Below are positions 52,921 to 61,586 of a stretch of 64,000 bases of DNA, piece by piece. The stretch is taken from contig NZ_CP019437.1 of assembly GCF_001940525.2 (NCBI RefSeq), positions 594,501 to 658,500 of the forward strand. Reading direction: 5' to 3'. The notes beneath the pieces were generated by a model. That model was given only the letters and a program-made list of their open reading frames with translations. It ran no database searches and had not been told where the DNA came from. A program made the translations under genes and the position numbers. Position 1 is the stretch's first letter; each line of letters opens with the position of its first letter. The stretch is from Thioclava nitratireducens. Lineage in GTDB: Bacteria > Pseudomonadota > Alphaproteobacteria > Rhodobacterales > Rhodobacteraceae.

Positions 52921-54219
52921 ATGAGTATTTCGAGCGCAATGCAGACCGGTGTGAGCGGCCTGAATGCGAACTCCGTCGCCGTTGGCGAAATTTCCGAGAA
53001 TATCGCGAATGCGAACACCACGGGCTACAAGCGCAGCTTCGCCCAGATGGTGACCATGACGCCGACCGGCGGGCTCAACGCGCCATCCGGGGTCAATGCC
53101 GTCGTCTCCTCCGATCTGCAGAATGGCGGTGCGGTGATCCCTACCAACTCGCCCACCGATTTCGCGGTGAACGGGAACGGGTTCTTCGTCGTGTCCAGCA
53201 ACGCCAATACCAGCGTGCAATCCGATTACGTCATGACGCGCGCCGGCTCGTTCCAGCCCGACGAGAACGGCAACCTCGTCAATTCGGCGGGCTACTTCCT
53301 GTCCGGCTATCCTTACACGGACGTCAAACTTGCCACGATCGACGGCAACAGCTTCAACGGTCTGAAGACGGTGAACGTCACGGACGCCACGCTGAGCGCG
53401 AAGGCGACCACCTCTATCGGGGTGCAGGGCAATCTTCCCTCGCAGGAAACCGGCAACGCGACGCCGGGCGCGCCTTTCACCTCCTCGTCGCAATATTACA
53501 CGCCGCTCGGCGCGGTGAAGCGGCTCGAATATTCGTGGCAGCCGACCTCGACGCCGAACCAATGGGACATCACTGTCTCCGATGGTGACGGCGTGCCCTA
53601 TGGTCAGGTGACGGTCGATTTCGCCCCGGGCGGTGCCAATGCCGGCGCGCCGATCAGCTATTCCGGTGTGACCAACCTCGCCACGGCCCCCGGCGCTTTC
53701 TCGATGGACACGACCACGGGCGTGATGAGCCTGACGATGAATGACGGCGGCACCACGCAGCCGATCGAGATCGGGCTCGGCGCATTGAACAGCTTCGACG
53801 GGATCACCCAGTTCGCTGGCGATTTCACGCCCCAGAAGTTCACTGCAGACGGCTCCTCGTCCGGCGCGCTGACCCGGATCGAAGTCGACGATACCGGCAC
53901 GATGTACGGAATCTTCGACAACGGGCAGCGCCAGCCGCTCTACAAGATTCCGCTCGCCCATGTGGAGAACCCCAACGGCATGCAGGAGATCGACGGCGAC
54001 GCCTATCGTCTGACCCGCGACAGCGGCGCCTACACGATCCACAAGGCGAACGAGGGTCCGGTGGGCACGATCAGTTCGGGTGCGCTCGAAGGGTCGAATG
54101 TCGATATCGCGCAGGAACTGAGCGATCTGATCCGCACCCAGCGGGCCTATTCCACCAACGCCAAGATCGTCACCACGATGGACGAGATGCTCGACGAAAC
54201 CACGCGCCTCAAGCGCTGA
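52921..54219 (+). CDS. flgE: Flagellar hook protein FlgE
   Basis: A 432-residue hook subunit. The N-terminal axial motif is SSAMQTGVSGLNANSVAVGE with SENIANANTTGYKRSFAQMV, and the C-terminal motif is SDLIRTQRAYSTNAKIVTTM. The variable D1-D2 region between them is typical in length for alphaproteobacterial hooks. AGAGGAT precedes the ATG. It begins flgE-flgK-flgL on the plus strand. Confidence 0.96.
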   Translation: MSISSAMQTGVSGLNANSVAVGEISENIANANTTGYKRSFAQMVTMTPTGGLNAPSGVNAVVSSDLQNGGAVIPTNSPTDFAVNGNGFFVVSSNANTSVQSDYVMTRAGSFQPDENGNLVNSAGYFLSGYPYTDVKLATIDGNSFNGLKTVNVTDATLSAKATTSIGVQGNLPSQETGNATPGAPFTSSSQYYTPLGAVKRLEYSWQPTSTPNQWDITVSDGDGVPYGQVTVDFAPGGANAGAPISYSGVTNLATAPGAFSMDTTTGVMSLTMNDGGTTQPIEIGLGALNSFDGITQFAGDFTPQKFTADGSSSGALTRIEVDDTGTMYGIFDNGQRQPLYKIPLAHVENPNGMQEIDGDAYRLTRDSGAYTIHKANEGPVGTISSGALEGSNVDIAQELSDLIRTQRAYSTNAKIVTTMDEMLDETTRLKR

Positions 54220-54249
54220 TCGTCACGCTGAGAAGAACGGAGCAAACCG

Positions 54250-55662
54250 ATGAGCTTGACGGGCGCCCTCCAGGCGAGCACGAGCGGGCTGCGCGCGGCG
54301 CAGATGCAGTCGGAAGCGACCTCGCGCAATATCGCGAATGCGAGCACCGAGGGCTATGTGCGCAAGGAACTGCCGCAGGTCACTATCTCGGGCGGCCTCG
54401 TGCAGACCGGCGAGGCGCGGCGCGACGTCGACGCCTCGCTCAACCGCATGTATCGGCAGCATTCTTCTGCCATGGCGCGCGAGCAGGCGATCTTCGAGGC
54501 GGTGGGCGAATATACCGCGACCCTCGGCCAGCCGGGCGATGGGCTGTCGCCCGCGGATCGGCTGACCGACCTGCGCAGCTCGATGATCGCGCTGGCGAAC
54601 AATCCGGGCAACAACGCGGCGCAGAACGGCGTGGCCTCCGCCGCGCAGGAGATGGTGACGTCGCTCAACCAGAGCAGCGACATGCTCGCGCGGATCGGTG
54701 GCGAGGTTGATATGGAGATCAAGTACGACGTCTCCGATTTCAACGAGACGCTGCATAAGATCACCTCGCTCAACAAGCAGATCTCGGATGCGCAGCCCGG
54801 CTCGCTCGGCGCGGCCGATCTCGGCGACCAGATGGACGTTCTGGTGGAAAAGGCGTCGAAGTTGATCGATATGCAGGTGCGCCGCTCCACCGATGGGCGG
54901 GCCACGCTCTACACCGCGGGGGGCACGCCGCTCGTCGATGGCGATCAGGCAAATTACGTCACCTATGACAAGGTGGCCGGAAAGCTGTTCGCGGGCAAGA
55001 CGGAGATCACCCCGGAATCAACCGACGCGCGCGGCTTCCAGAATGGCAGCATTTCCGGGCTGTTCGCGGTGAAGAAGGATGTTCTGCCGCGCTTCCAGCT
55101 TCAGCTCGACGAGATGGCGCGCGGCCTCGTGCAAGGGTTCGAGGGGGCGGATGCCTCGCTCGCTCCGGGGCAGGCGGGTCTCTTTACTGACGCTGGTGCG
55201 GCTTACGATCCCGCGAAGCTCGACGGGCTTGCCGGACGGATCGCCGTGAGCGCAGCCGTGGACCCTGCGCAGGGCGGGCAGTTGTCGCGACTGCGCGACG
55301 GGATCGGTGCGACCACGCCGGGCGCGGCCGGAGATTCGACCCAGATCGCGGCCTTTGTGTCGATGTTCGACGCCCCGCTTTCGGCGAATCCGGACACCGG
55401 GCTGGCGGCGTCCCTGTCGTTGCGCGACTACGGCAGCAGCATGATCTCCGCGCAGGAGTTCGAGGGCACCCGCGCGCAGGAGCGTTTCGCTGCCGCCCGC
55501 ACCGCCGCTGAAACCGTGAACGGTACGCGTCAGAGCATTCAGGGCGTGAATATCGATGACGAGATGCAAAAGCTGATCACGATTCAGCAAAGCTACGCCG
55601 CCAATTCGAAAATGATGACCGCCGTCATGAAGATGATGGACACGCTGCTCGCCGCCGTCTGA
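54250..55662 (+). CDS. flgK: Hook-filament junction protein FlgK (HAP1)
   Basis: A 470-residue junction protein. It starts with SLTGALQASTSGLRAAQMQS and SRNIANASTEGYVRKELPQV, and ends with DDEMQKLITIQQSYAANSKM. The middle part (DRLTDLRSSMIALANNPGNN) matches FlgK. It lies between flgE (30-base gap) and flgL (12-base gap) in one operon. Confidence 0.94.
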   Translation: MSLTGALQASTSGLRAAQMQSEATSRNIANASTEGYVRKELPQVTISGGLVQTGEARRDVDASLNRMYRQHSSAMAREQAIFEAVGEYTATLGQPGDGLSPADRLTDLRSSMIALANNPGNNAAQNGVASAAQEMVTSLNQSSDMLARIGGEVDMEIKYDVSDFNETLHKITSLNKQISDAQPGSLGAADLGDQMDVLVEKASKLIDMQVRRSTDGRATLYTAGGTPLVDGDQANYVTYDKVAGKLFAGKTEITPESTDARGFQNGSISGLFAVKKDVLPRFQLQLDEMARGLVQGFEGADASLAPGQAGLFTDAGAAYDPAKLDGLAGRIAVSAAVDPAQGGQLSRLRDGIGATTPGAAGDSTQIAAFVSMFDAPLSANPDTGLAASLSLRDYGSSMISAQEFEGTRAQERFAAARTAAETVNGTRQSIQGVNIDDEMQKLITIQQSYAANSKMMTAVMKMMDTLLAAV

Positions 55663-55674
55663 GGAGACTGAACG

Positions 55675-56742
55675 ATGATCCCCCTGATCCGGAATTCGCT
55701 GTCGACCCTGCAGATGAGCATCATCTCGCGCCGCTCGGTCGACCGCACCACGGCAGAGCTGCAACGCACGAGCGACGAGGTCGCGACCGGGCGCAAATCC
55801 GATGTCTACGCGGATATGGGGGCGAAATCGGCCTTCGTCCTCGCTCTGGAAGATCGCGCGACCACAAATTCGAATTACGTCACCTCGAACAAGCTCCTCG
55901 GAAGCAAGCTCGATATGATTGCATCGAGCGCGTCGACGGCGCGCGGGGCCGCGCAGGAGGTGCTCGGGCTCGCCGTCGGTAACCTCGAGCAACCCGGCGC
56001 CGCGGCAGCGACCCTGCAGCAAAGCGCCCGCGCCGCGCTCGACACCATCATGACGAGCCTGAACATCTCGCTCGACGGCGAGCACCTGTTCTCCGGCGTC
56101 GCGTCGGACAAGCCCGCGCTGCGGGGCTATGACGTGGCGAATGGTGCGACGGGCCTGTCGGCAAAGGATGTCCTGGCGGGCATCGTCGGTGGTGGCCCAG
56201 CGGATGCGACCCAGGCGGCGGCGATGCTGTCGCAGATCGACAGCGTGTTCGACGACAGCAATGCCGATCCGGCCAAGCGCTTCAGTTCTACCTTCTTCAA
56301 GGGCGACGCGACGAGCGGAGCGGCGCGCAAGTCGGCGTTGATCGGGGATGGCGAGACGCTTGATTACGGGATGCAGGCGAACGATCCCGAATTCCACAAC
56401 ATCATCAAGGGGCTTGCACTCTTCGCCTCGACCGACGTCTCGAAGATCACGGATCGGGATGCCTATAAAAGCTGGGTGGCGGCCGGGGTCAAAGCATTGA
56501 GCGATGGGGTAGAGGGGCTGCGCAATTCCGAGACCGCCTTGGGTGCGAAGCAGAAGCGGCTCGACATCAAGCTGACGCAGCAGCAATCGATGGATGCGGT
56601 GCTCAACAGTCGGCTGTCGGATTATGTCTCGGTCGATCCCTATGAGGCCGCGACGCGGATGACGGCACTCCAGACGCAGCTCAACGCGAGCTACAGCGTT
56701 GCCGCGCAGATGTCGAAACTGTCGATCCTGAATTATCTCTGA
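55675..56742 (+). CDS. flgL: Hook-filament junction protein FlgL (HAP3)
   Basis: A 355-residue flagellin-like junction protein. The flagellin-type N-terminus ISRRSVDRTTAELQRTSDEV is followed by ATGRKSDVYADMGAKSAFVL, and the C-terminal part AATRMTALQTQLNASYSVAA closes the coiled coil. GGAGACTG precedes the ATG. It is convergent with the Rem/FtcR-like gene, nine bases apart. Confidence 0.93.
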   Translation: MIPLIRNSLSTLQMSIISRRSVDRTTAELQRTSDEVATGRKSDVYADMGAKSAFVLALEDRATTNSNYVTSNKLLGSKLDMIASSASTARGAAQEVLGLAVGNLEQPGAAAATLQQSARAALDTIMTSLNISLDGEHLFSGVASDKPALRGYDVANGATGLSAKDVLAGIVGGGPADATQAAAMLSQIDSVFDDSNADPAKRFSSTFFKGDATSGAARKSALIGDGETLDYGMQANDPEFHNIIKGLALFASTDVSKITDRDAYKSWVAAGVKALSDGVEGLRNSETALGAKQKRLDIKLTQQQSMDAVLNSRLSDYVSVDPYEAATRMTALQTQLNASYSVAAQMSKLSILNYL

Positions 56743-56763
56743 GCCGCGCGTTTATCGCGCGGC
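56743..56763. terminator. Shared hairpin between convergent flgL and regulator gene
   Basis: A perfect 8-bp stem GCCGCGCG/CGCGCGGC with loop TTTAT spans the tiny gap and the end of the regulator gene. There is no T tract, so it could be a weak two-way terminator. Confidence 0.4.
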
Positions 56764-57504
56764 CACCGTGCGGCGCGAGTCGGTCTGCTCGTAAGCGGCG
56801 ATTTTCACGTCGCTCGTGCTGTCCAGTTCGCTGAACTTGTAGCCGCGACCGTAGACCGTCTCGATATACTGGTGGCCGCTTTCGGCCGCGTCGGCGATCT
56901 TCTTGCGCAGCTTGCAGATATAGACGTCGATCACCTTGTCGAAGGGCTGGTCGTCGCTCATCCCGTAGACCGCGTCATAGATCGCGCCCTTTGCGATCAC
57001 CTTGTTCGCGTTCAGTGCCAAGTGCTGGAAGATCGCGTGTTCGCGGTTCGACAGTTTCAGCCGCACACCGGAGACAAGCGGGTCGCGCCCGTCGAAGAAG
57101 GCGGTGATTTCGCCGACGCTGATGCTCTCGGCGGCGTGGCCATAGGAACGCCGGATGATCGAGTTGATCCGCGACAGCGCCTCGATCCCCTTGATCGGGC
57201 TGACCATGACATCGTCTGCCCCGGCATCGAGCGCCTCGGAGGCGTCGCGCGAGTTCTTGAAGTCCCGCATCACCAGAACCGGGTTGCGGCAGCCGCAGCT
57301 GCGGATGGCCCGGATGTATTCGGTCACTTCGGGGCAGTCGCCGATCAGGATCGCCCGCGTGTCGACCCCCTTCTGGTTCAGCGTGCTGAGATCGGACGCG
57401 AAGAAGGACGCAGGGACGAGGACGGGCTGCAACCCAACGCTCTCCAGCTCGCCGAGCAGGCCGCGAACACGACCATCGCGAGGCTCAAAGACGTAAATAT
57501 TCAT
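56752..57504 (-). CDS. Rem/FtcR-like flagellar transcriptional regulator
   Basis: A 250-residue OmpR-type regulator. The receiver-like half contains ILIGDCPEV, which recalls the LIGDC stretch of rhizobial Rem and Brucella FtcR, and ALDAGADDVMVSPIKG in place of the usual KP block, so phosphorylation control is unlikely. The winged helix has KLSNREHAIFQHLALNANKV and DVYICKLRKKIADA, YIETVYGRGYKFSE. Rem and FtcR activate class II/III flagellar genes such as flgE. The position between flgL and flgI supports that role. The start is ATG 57504 with GGAG eight bases upstream. Confidence 0.83.
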   Translation of the reverse strand: MNIYVFEPRDGRVRGLLGELESVGLQPVLVPASFFASDLSTLNQKGVDTRAILIGDCPEVTEYIRAIRSCGCRNPVLVMRDFKNSRDASEALDAGADDVMVSPIKGIEALSRINSIIRRSYGHAAESISVGEITAFFDGRDPLVSGVRLKLSNREHAIFQHLALNANKVIAKGAIYDAVYGMSDDQPFDKVIDVYICKLRKKIADAAESGHQYIETVYGRGYKFSELDSTSDVKIAAYEQTDSRRTVAAR

Positions 57505-57613
57505 ACAGGTCTCCATCCCGGGCAAGTTTCTCGCACAAGCGGCAAGCTCACGCTAAGTTGTCACAAAGGATTAGTCAAGAATAGTACCGATTTATATTGG
57601 ACACTATTCGCGT

Positions 57614-57628
57614 TTTACTTTAATTTAA
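57614..57628 (+). promoter_or_regulatory. CtrA-like box, one mismatch, before flgI
   Basis: TTTA-N7-TTAA lies 28 bases ahead of the flgI start, within the AT-rich gap shared with the divergent regulator gene. The high A+T content makes a chance match more likely than at the sigma or fliC sites. Confidence 0.35.
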
Positions 57629-57656
57629 TGGAATGTGTCGGTGACGTGAGGAAACT

Positions 57657-58814
57657 ATGCTTGCTGCCTTGTGCCGAAAAAGTCGTCGGGCGTCGCTTTC
57701 TTGCGCCGGGTTTCGCGGAGCGCTCGTCGCGCTCTCCGTCTTTGCGGGGGTGCTCAGCGCGATCCCGGCTACCGCACAGGTCCGGATCAAGGACATCGCC
57801 AGTTTCGAAGGCGTGCGCGAGAACCAGCTCGTGGGCTACGGTCTCGTCGTTGGCCTGAACGGGACTGGCGACACCCTCAACGGCAGCCCGTTCACGAAGA
57901 AGTCGATCGAGGGGATGCTCGAGCGGCTCGGGGTCGGCAATCTCTCCGGCGATGCGATCAAGACGAAGAATACGGCCGCGGTGATGGTGACGGCCAAGCT
58001 GCCGCCCTTCGCCCGCCGTGGTTCGACGATCGACGTGACGATCTCCTCGCTCGGCAATGCGGACAGCCTGCGGGGGGGCACGCTGATCGTGACGCCGCTC
58101 GTCGGCGCCGACGGTGAGATTTACGCCGTGGGGCAGGGGCCGATCTCGGTTGCGGGCTACAGCGCGAAGGGAAACGCGGCGAGCATCGTGGACGGTGTGC
58201 CCACGGTCGCGCGCATGGAGAATGGCGCAATCGTCGAGAAAGAGATCGATTTCGAATTGAACTCCATGAACTCGGTGCGTCTCTCCCTGCGCGAGCCGGA
58301 TTTCACGACGGCCTCCCGGGTCGCAGGGGTGATCAATGACAAGCTCGGCCACAACACCGCGCAGATGCTCGACCCCTCCACGATCGAAGTGCAGGCGAAG
58401 GGCAAATATGGTGTACCGGAGCTTCTGGCGATGATCGAGAACCTCCCCGTCACGCCCGACTCCGTGGCGAAAGTAGTGGTCGACGAGAAGTCCGGAACGA
58501 TCGTGATCGGCGCCAATGTGCGGATCGATCAGGTCGCGATCAGCCAGGGCGGGCTGACCGTGAAGGTCAAGGAAAGCTACGCGGTCAGCCAGCCGAAGCC
58601 TATCTCCATCGGGCAGACGGTCGTGGTGCCCGAAACGGATGTGCAGGTCGAAGAGCGCAACACTCAGTTCAGCGTGCTCCAAGGGGGTGATGTCAGCCTT
58701 CAGGACCTCGTGGACGGTCTCAATGCGATCGGTGTCGGCGCGCGGCAAACCATCTCGATACTGCAGGCGATCAAGGCAGCCGGCGCGCTTCATGCCGATC
58801 TGGAGATCATCTGA
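57657..58814 (+). CDS. flgI: Flagellar P-ring protein FlgI
   Basis: A 385-residue periplasmic protein forming the P ring. A signal peptide (GALVALSVFAGVLSAIPATA) precedes the conserved start VRIKDIASFEGVRENQLVGY and GLVVGLNGTGDTLNGSPFTK. The C-terminal part ends in LVDGLNAIGVGARQTISILQ. GTGAGGA precedes the ATG. It overlaps flgJ (TGATG). Confidence 0.96.
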   Translation: MLAALCRKSRRASLSCAGFRGALVALSVFAGVLSAIPATAQVRIKDIASFEGVRENQLVGYGLVVGLNGTGDTLNGSPFTKKSIEGMLERLGVGNLSGDAIKTKNTAAVMVTAKLPPFARRGSTIDVTISSLGNADSLRGGTLIVTPLVGADGEIYAVGQGPISVAGYSAKGNAASIVDGVPTVARMENGAIVEKEIDFELNSMNSVRLSLREPDFTTASRVAGVINDKLGHNTAQMLDPSTIEVQAKGKYGVPELLAMIENLPVTPDSVAKVVVDEKSGTIVIGANVRIDQVAISQGGLTVKVKESYAVSQPKPISIGQTVVVPETDVQVEERNTQFSVLQGGDVSLQDLVDGLNAIGVGARQTISILQAIKAAGALHADLEII

Positions 58815-59131
58815 TGAACCCGCTCGGTCCGTCGAAGCCATTTCTCTCGGCTGCGTCGCTCAAGGCGCCTGCCGCATCTGGTGCGAAGTCGCAGAACGCG
58901 AAGGAGATCGCCAAGAATTTCGAGGCGACCTTCCTGCAGCAGGCCGTTGGTGAGATGATGAAGACCGTGAAGATGGGCGGACTGGATGGCGGCCACGCCG
59001 AGGAGATGTGGAAGTCCTTCCTCGCGCGCGGCATCGCGGATGAGATCGCCGCCTCGGGCCGGACCGGGATCGCGCAAAGCGTCGAGCGGATGATCGGCGC
59101 CTATACTTCGAACGGAGAAGATCATGGCTGA
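58814..59131 (+). CDS. flgJ: Rod-binding protein FlgJ, muramidase domain absent
   Basis: A 105-residue protein equal to the N-terminal rod-capping domain of FlgJ (IAKNFEATFLQQAVGEMMKT and GGHAEEMWKSFLARGIADEI). The C-terminal muramidase domain of enteric FlgJ is missing, which is normal for alphaproteobacteria, where a separate transglycosylase opens the wall. It is coupled to flgI and overlaps the next gene by eight bases. Confidence 0.92.
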   Translation: MNPLGPSKPFLSAASLKAPAASGAKSQNAKEIAKNFEATFLQQAVGEMMKTVKMGGLDGGHAEEMWKSFLARGIADEIAASGRTGIAQSVERMIGAYTSNGEDHG

Positions 59132-59621
59132 AGAAACCCCGTCGCGTTTTCGCAAGCGGATGCAAGCCCGGCGCGACGATATCTCCGCCGACGGGCCCGT
59201 CCTAACCGAGGAGGACGACGCCAACCTCGCCGCTTTCGAGGCGAATATCGATGCGACGCTCGATCTGTTGCATGAGGAAATCGCGGCGGTCGAGGCGGGA
59301 CATCTCGACCGCGTCACGGAGCTTTATGATCGCAAGGCGGACCTTCTGAAGCGGATCGAGCTGAAGATCCCTGTGATCGAGCCGTTTCTGGAGGCGTCTG
59401 AGCAAGCCGCGCCCGCACTTCGCGAGAAGCTCCGCCAGCTGAAGGTCGCCGTGCAGGACAATAGCGTTCTGTTGTCGCGGATGTCCGACGCGACCCGGGA
59501 CATCGTGCGCGAGATCGAGAAAATCCGGAACCGGCACAGCCTCGACGGTCTCTATGGAAAGAGTGGCAAACCGGTCACAGGACAGGATGGTCCACAGATG
59601 CATATCGATAAGGAATTCTAG
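59124..59621 (+). CDS. FlgN-type flagellar export chaperone (probable)
   Basis: A 165-residue helical protein with a coiled-coil core (NIDATLDLLHEEIAAVEAGH, LYDRKADLLKRIELKIPVIE, LREKLRQLKVAVQDNSVLLS) and a flexible C-terminal tail. This is the pattern of FlgN, the chaperone of FlgK and FlgL. Sequence identity to known FlgN is not evident by eye, so the call rests on architecture and its place between flgJ and fliC. Confidence 0.7.
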   Translation: MAEETPSRFRKRMQARRDDISADGPVLTEEDDANLAAFEANIDATLDLLHEEIAAVEAGHLDRVTELYDRKADLLKRIELKIPVIEPFLEASEQAAPALREKLRQLKVAVQDNSVLLSRMSDATRDIVREIEKIRNRHSLDGLYGKSGKPVTGQDGPQMHIDKEF

Positions 59622-59635
59622 GTTTCGGCCAAACG

Positions 59636-59650
59636 TTAACCCGCGCTTAA
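59636..59650 (+). promoter_or_regulatory. CtrA-type box before fliC
   Basis: An exact TTAA-N7-TTAA site (spacer CCCGCGC), about 92 bases ahead of the fliC start and just behind the stop of the chaperone gene. Confidence 0.7.
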
Positions 59651-59741
59651 TCTTCGGTCCAAAATTCCTCTCCACGGCTCGCGCCGTTTTTCTGTCAGAA
59701 GACGAAAACAAAATATCTTTCAGAATGAGGAGTGACCAGAA

Positions 59742-60575
59742 ATGTCGTCCATTCTTACCAATACCTCCGCGATGAATGCTCTTGCGACCCTGCGTTCGGT
59801 GAACAAAGGTCTCGAAGACACGCAAAACCGCATCTCGACCGGCAAGAAGATCAACTCGGCGAAAGACAACGCCGCGTATTTCTCGATCTCGGAATCGATG
59901 AACAGCGACAGCGGCATGTACAAGTCGATCAACGAAGGTCTGACGCTGACCAAGAACTCGGTTTCGACCGCACGTCTTGGCGCAGAGTCGGTGAAGGATC
60001 TCGCTCAGCAGTTCGTCGAGCGCGTTTCGTTCGCCCAAGGCGACGCGGTTGACCACGACGCGGTTCAGAAGGAACTCGACAACATCGTGACCCAGATCGG
60101 GACCACGATCCAGCAGTCGACCTTCAACGGCGACAACATGGTGAACACGACTGGCGCGGTCTCGGTTGTGACCGGTATCAGCCGCGCGGGTGGTTCGTTC
60201 CAGACCACCGCGATCACCTTCAACGCTGTCGACCTGACCGCGATTCAGTCGGCTCTGGGTGCGATCGATATCTCGGACACCACGGGTTCGGCGGGTGCAC
60301 TGGCGAACGCAATGACGACCGCTGAAGCTCAGCTGGCAACGGCGATCGACAATGCGACCTCGCTCGGCGTGGCAGAGAAGTCTCTGGAATCCCAGCAGAA
60401 CTTCCTCAACAAGCTGACCGACAAGCTCGACACCGGTGTCGGCAATATGGTCGACGCGGACATGGAGCAGGAGGCGGCTCGCCTTCAGTCCTACCAGGTC
60501 CAGCAGCAGCTCGCGACGCAGTCGCTCTCGATCGCGAACCAGGGTCCTCAGAACCTTCTGAGCCTGTTCCGCTAA
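59742..60575 (+). CDS. fliC: Flagellin
   Basis: A 277-residue filament protein. The N-terminal D0/D1 domain (SSILTNTSAMNALATLRSVN, QNRISTGKKINSAKDNAAYF) and the C-terminal domain (QEAARLQSYQVQQQLATQSL, SIANQGPQNLLSLFR) are both intact. The middle is short, as in many alphaproteobacterial flagellins. It has its own CtrA-type box and a strong terminator, so it is a single-gene transcription unit. flaF and flbT, its usual post-transcriptional regulators, follow. Confidence 0.97.
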   Translation: MSSILTNTSAMNALATLRSVNKGLEDTQNRISTGKKINSAKDNAAYFSISESMNSDSGMYKSINEGLTLTKNSVSTARLGAESVKDLAQQFVERVSFAQGDAVDHDAVQKELDNIVTQIGTTIQQSTFNGDNMVNTTGAVSVVTGISRAGGSFQTTAITFNAVDLTAIQSALGAIDISDTTGSAGALANAMTTAEAQLATAIDNATSLGVAEKSLESQQNFLNKLTDKLDTGVGNMVDADMEQEAARLQSYQVQQQLATQSLSIANQGPQNLLSLFR

Positions 60576-60598
60576 ATCGCGGCGATGAACTGAATGGA

Positions 60599-60631
60599 AA
60601 GGCCCCGTGCAGTACGGGGCCTTTTCTTTTG
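60599..60631 (+). terminator. Rho-independent terminator of fliC
   Basis: An 8-bp perfect stem GGCCCCGT/ACGGGGCC (60602-60622) with a 5-base loop, flanked by AAA and followed by TTTTCTTTT. Confidence 0.95.
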
Positions 60632-60661
60632 TCGCGCTTGGGTTGTCTTTTCCGGCAAAGT

Positions 60662-60677
60662 TTAAAAACGCCTTTAA
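60662..60677 (+). promoter_or_regulatory. CtrA-like box with 8-base spacer before flaF
   Basis: TTAA-N8-TTAACC lies 58 bases ahead of flaF; with the standard 7-base spacer the second half has one mismatch. It is a weaker match than those before the sigma gene and fliC. Confidence 0.4.
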
Positions 60678-60734
60678 CCGCGTCGTGCTAAGTTCGGGCG
60701 AAGAGAACAAAAGAATATCGAGAGGAGAGCTTGC

Positions 60735-61136
60735 ATGAGTGTCGCCGCGTATAAGCGAACCATTTCCGAAACCGAGTCTCCGCGGCAGATCGAGCGTCGT
60801 ATCCTGTCGCGCGTCACTGGCGAGCTTGAGGCCTTTCTCGTCGATTATGACGAGGCGCCACGGGCCGGACGGGGGGCGATCCTCGCGCAGGGTCTGCGCA
60901 CTGCGCTCTGGGAAAACGAGCGCATCTGGACGGCATTGCGCGATGACCTCGCGGAGCCTGCGAACCAGTTTCCCGCCGAGTTGAAGGCCGGGCTGATCTC
61001 GCTCGCGCTCTGGGTCGAGCGGCAGACGCAGATGGTGATGGGCGGCGGCGGCGCGGTCGCGCCGCTGGTCGAGGTGAACCGCAATATCATCCGCGGGCTC
61101 AGCGGCGACGCGGGCGAGCCGGTGGCTGCGGAATAA
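60735..61136 (+). CDS. flaF: Flagellar biosynthesis regulator FlaF
   Basis: A 133-residue helical protein of the FlaF family. YKRTISETESPRQIERRILS, GLRTALWENERIWTALRDDL and ALWVERQTQMVMGG are typical. In Caulobacter FlaF is needed for flagellin production and secretion and works with FlbT. AGAGGAGAG precedes the ATG. flbT follows after 15 bases. Confidence 0.93.
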   Translation: MSVAAYKRTISETESPRQIERRILSRVTGELEAFLVDYDEAPRAGRGAILAQGLRTALWENERIWTALRDDLAEPANQFPAELKAGLISLALWVERQTQMVMGGGGAVAPLVEVNRNIIRGLSGDAGEPVAAE

Positions 61137-61151
61137 AGAGGGGCGCGGGTC

Positions 61152-61586
61152 ATGGCATTACGACTGACGTTGAAACCGAACGAGCGAATCGTGGTCAATG
61201 GATGCGTGATCCGAAATGCCAACCGCCGCCAGACGCTTCAGATCGAGAATACCGCCGACGTGATCCGGGCCGAAGATCTGCTGGATGAAAACTGCGAGCC
61301 GACCCCGGTGAAGCAGGCCTATTTCCTGATCCAGACCGCGCTGATCCGCGCCGATACCCGCGACACGCTGGTGCCGGTCATTCAGGAGAAGCTCGCCGAT
61401 CTCGCCACGATCTTCAGTGCCGCCGTGGTTGGCAGTGTTTTCGAGGCCGCGAACTGGGTGTCTCAGGGCGATTATTACAAAGCGTTGAGCGCGCTGCGCC
61501 CGGTCATGCGCCGCGAAGAAGAACTGTTCGCCCGCCTGTCCGCAAACACGAGCGCGACGGCGGCGCTGGAGGGCGAAGAATGCTGA
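61152..61586 (+). CDS. flbT: Flagellar biosynthesis repressor FlbT
   Basis: A 144-residue protein of the FlbT family (LKPNERIVVNGCVIRNANRR, TAYFLIQ-like region PVKQAYFLIQTALIRADTRD, QGDYYKALSALRPVMRREEE). In Caulobacter FlbT binds the 5' leader of flagellin mRNA and destabilises it until the hook is complete. Its target here is presumably fliC, just upstream. It overlaps the next gene by seven bases. Confidence 0.94.
   Translation: MALRLTLKPNERIVVNGCVIRNANRRQTLQIENTADVIRAEDLLDENCEPTPVKQAYFLIQTALIRADTRDTLVPVIQEKLADLATIFSAAVVGSVFEAANWVSQGDYYKALSALRPVMRREEELFARLSANTSATAALEGEEC

Noticed and set aside
57536..57656. AT-rich gap before flgI as a horizontal-transfer boundary
   Set aside because: Flanking genes keep the local base composition and order; the A+T content is adequately explained by divergent promoters.
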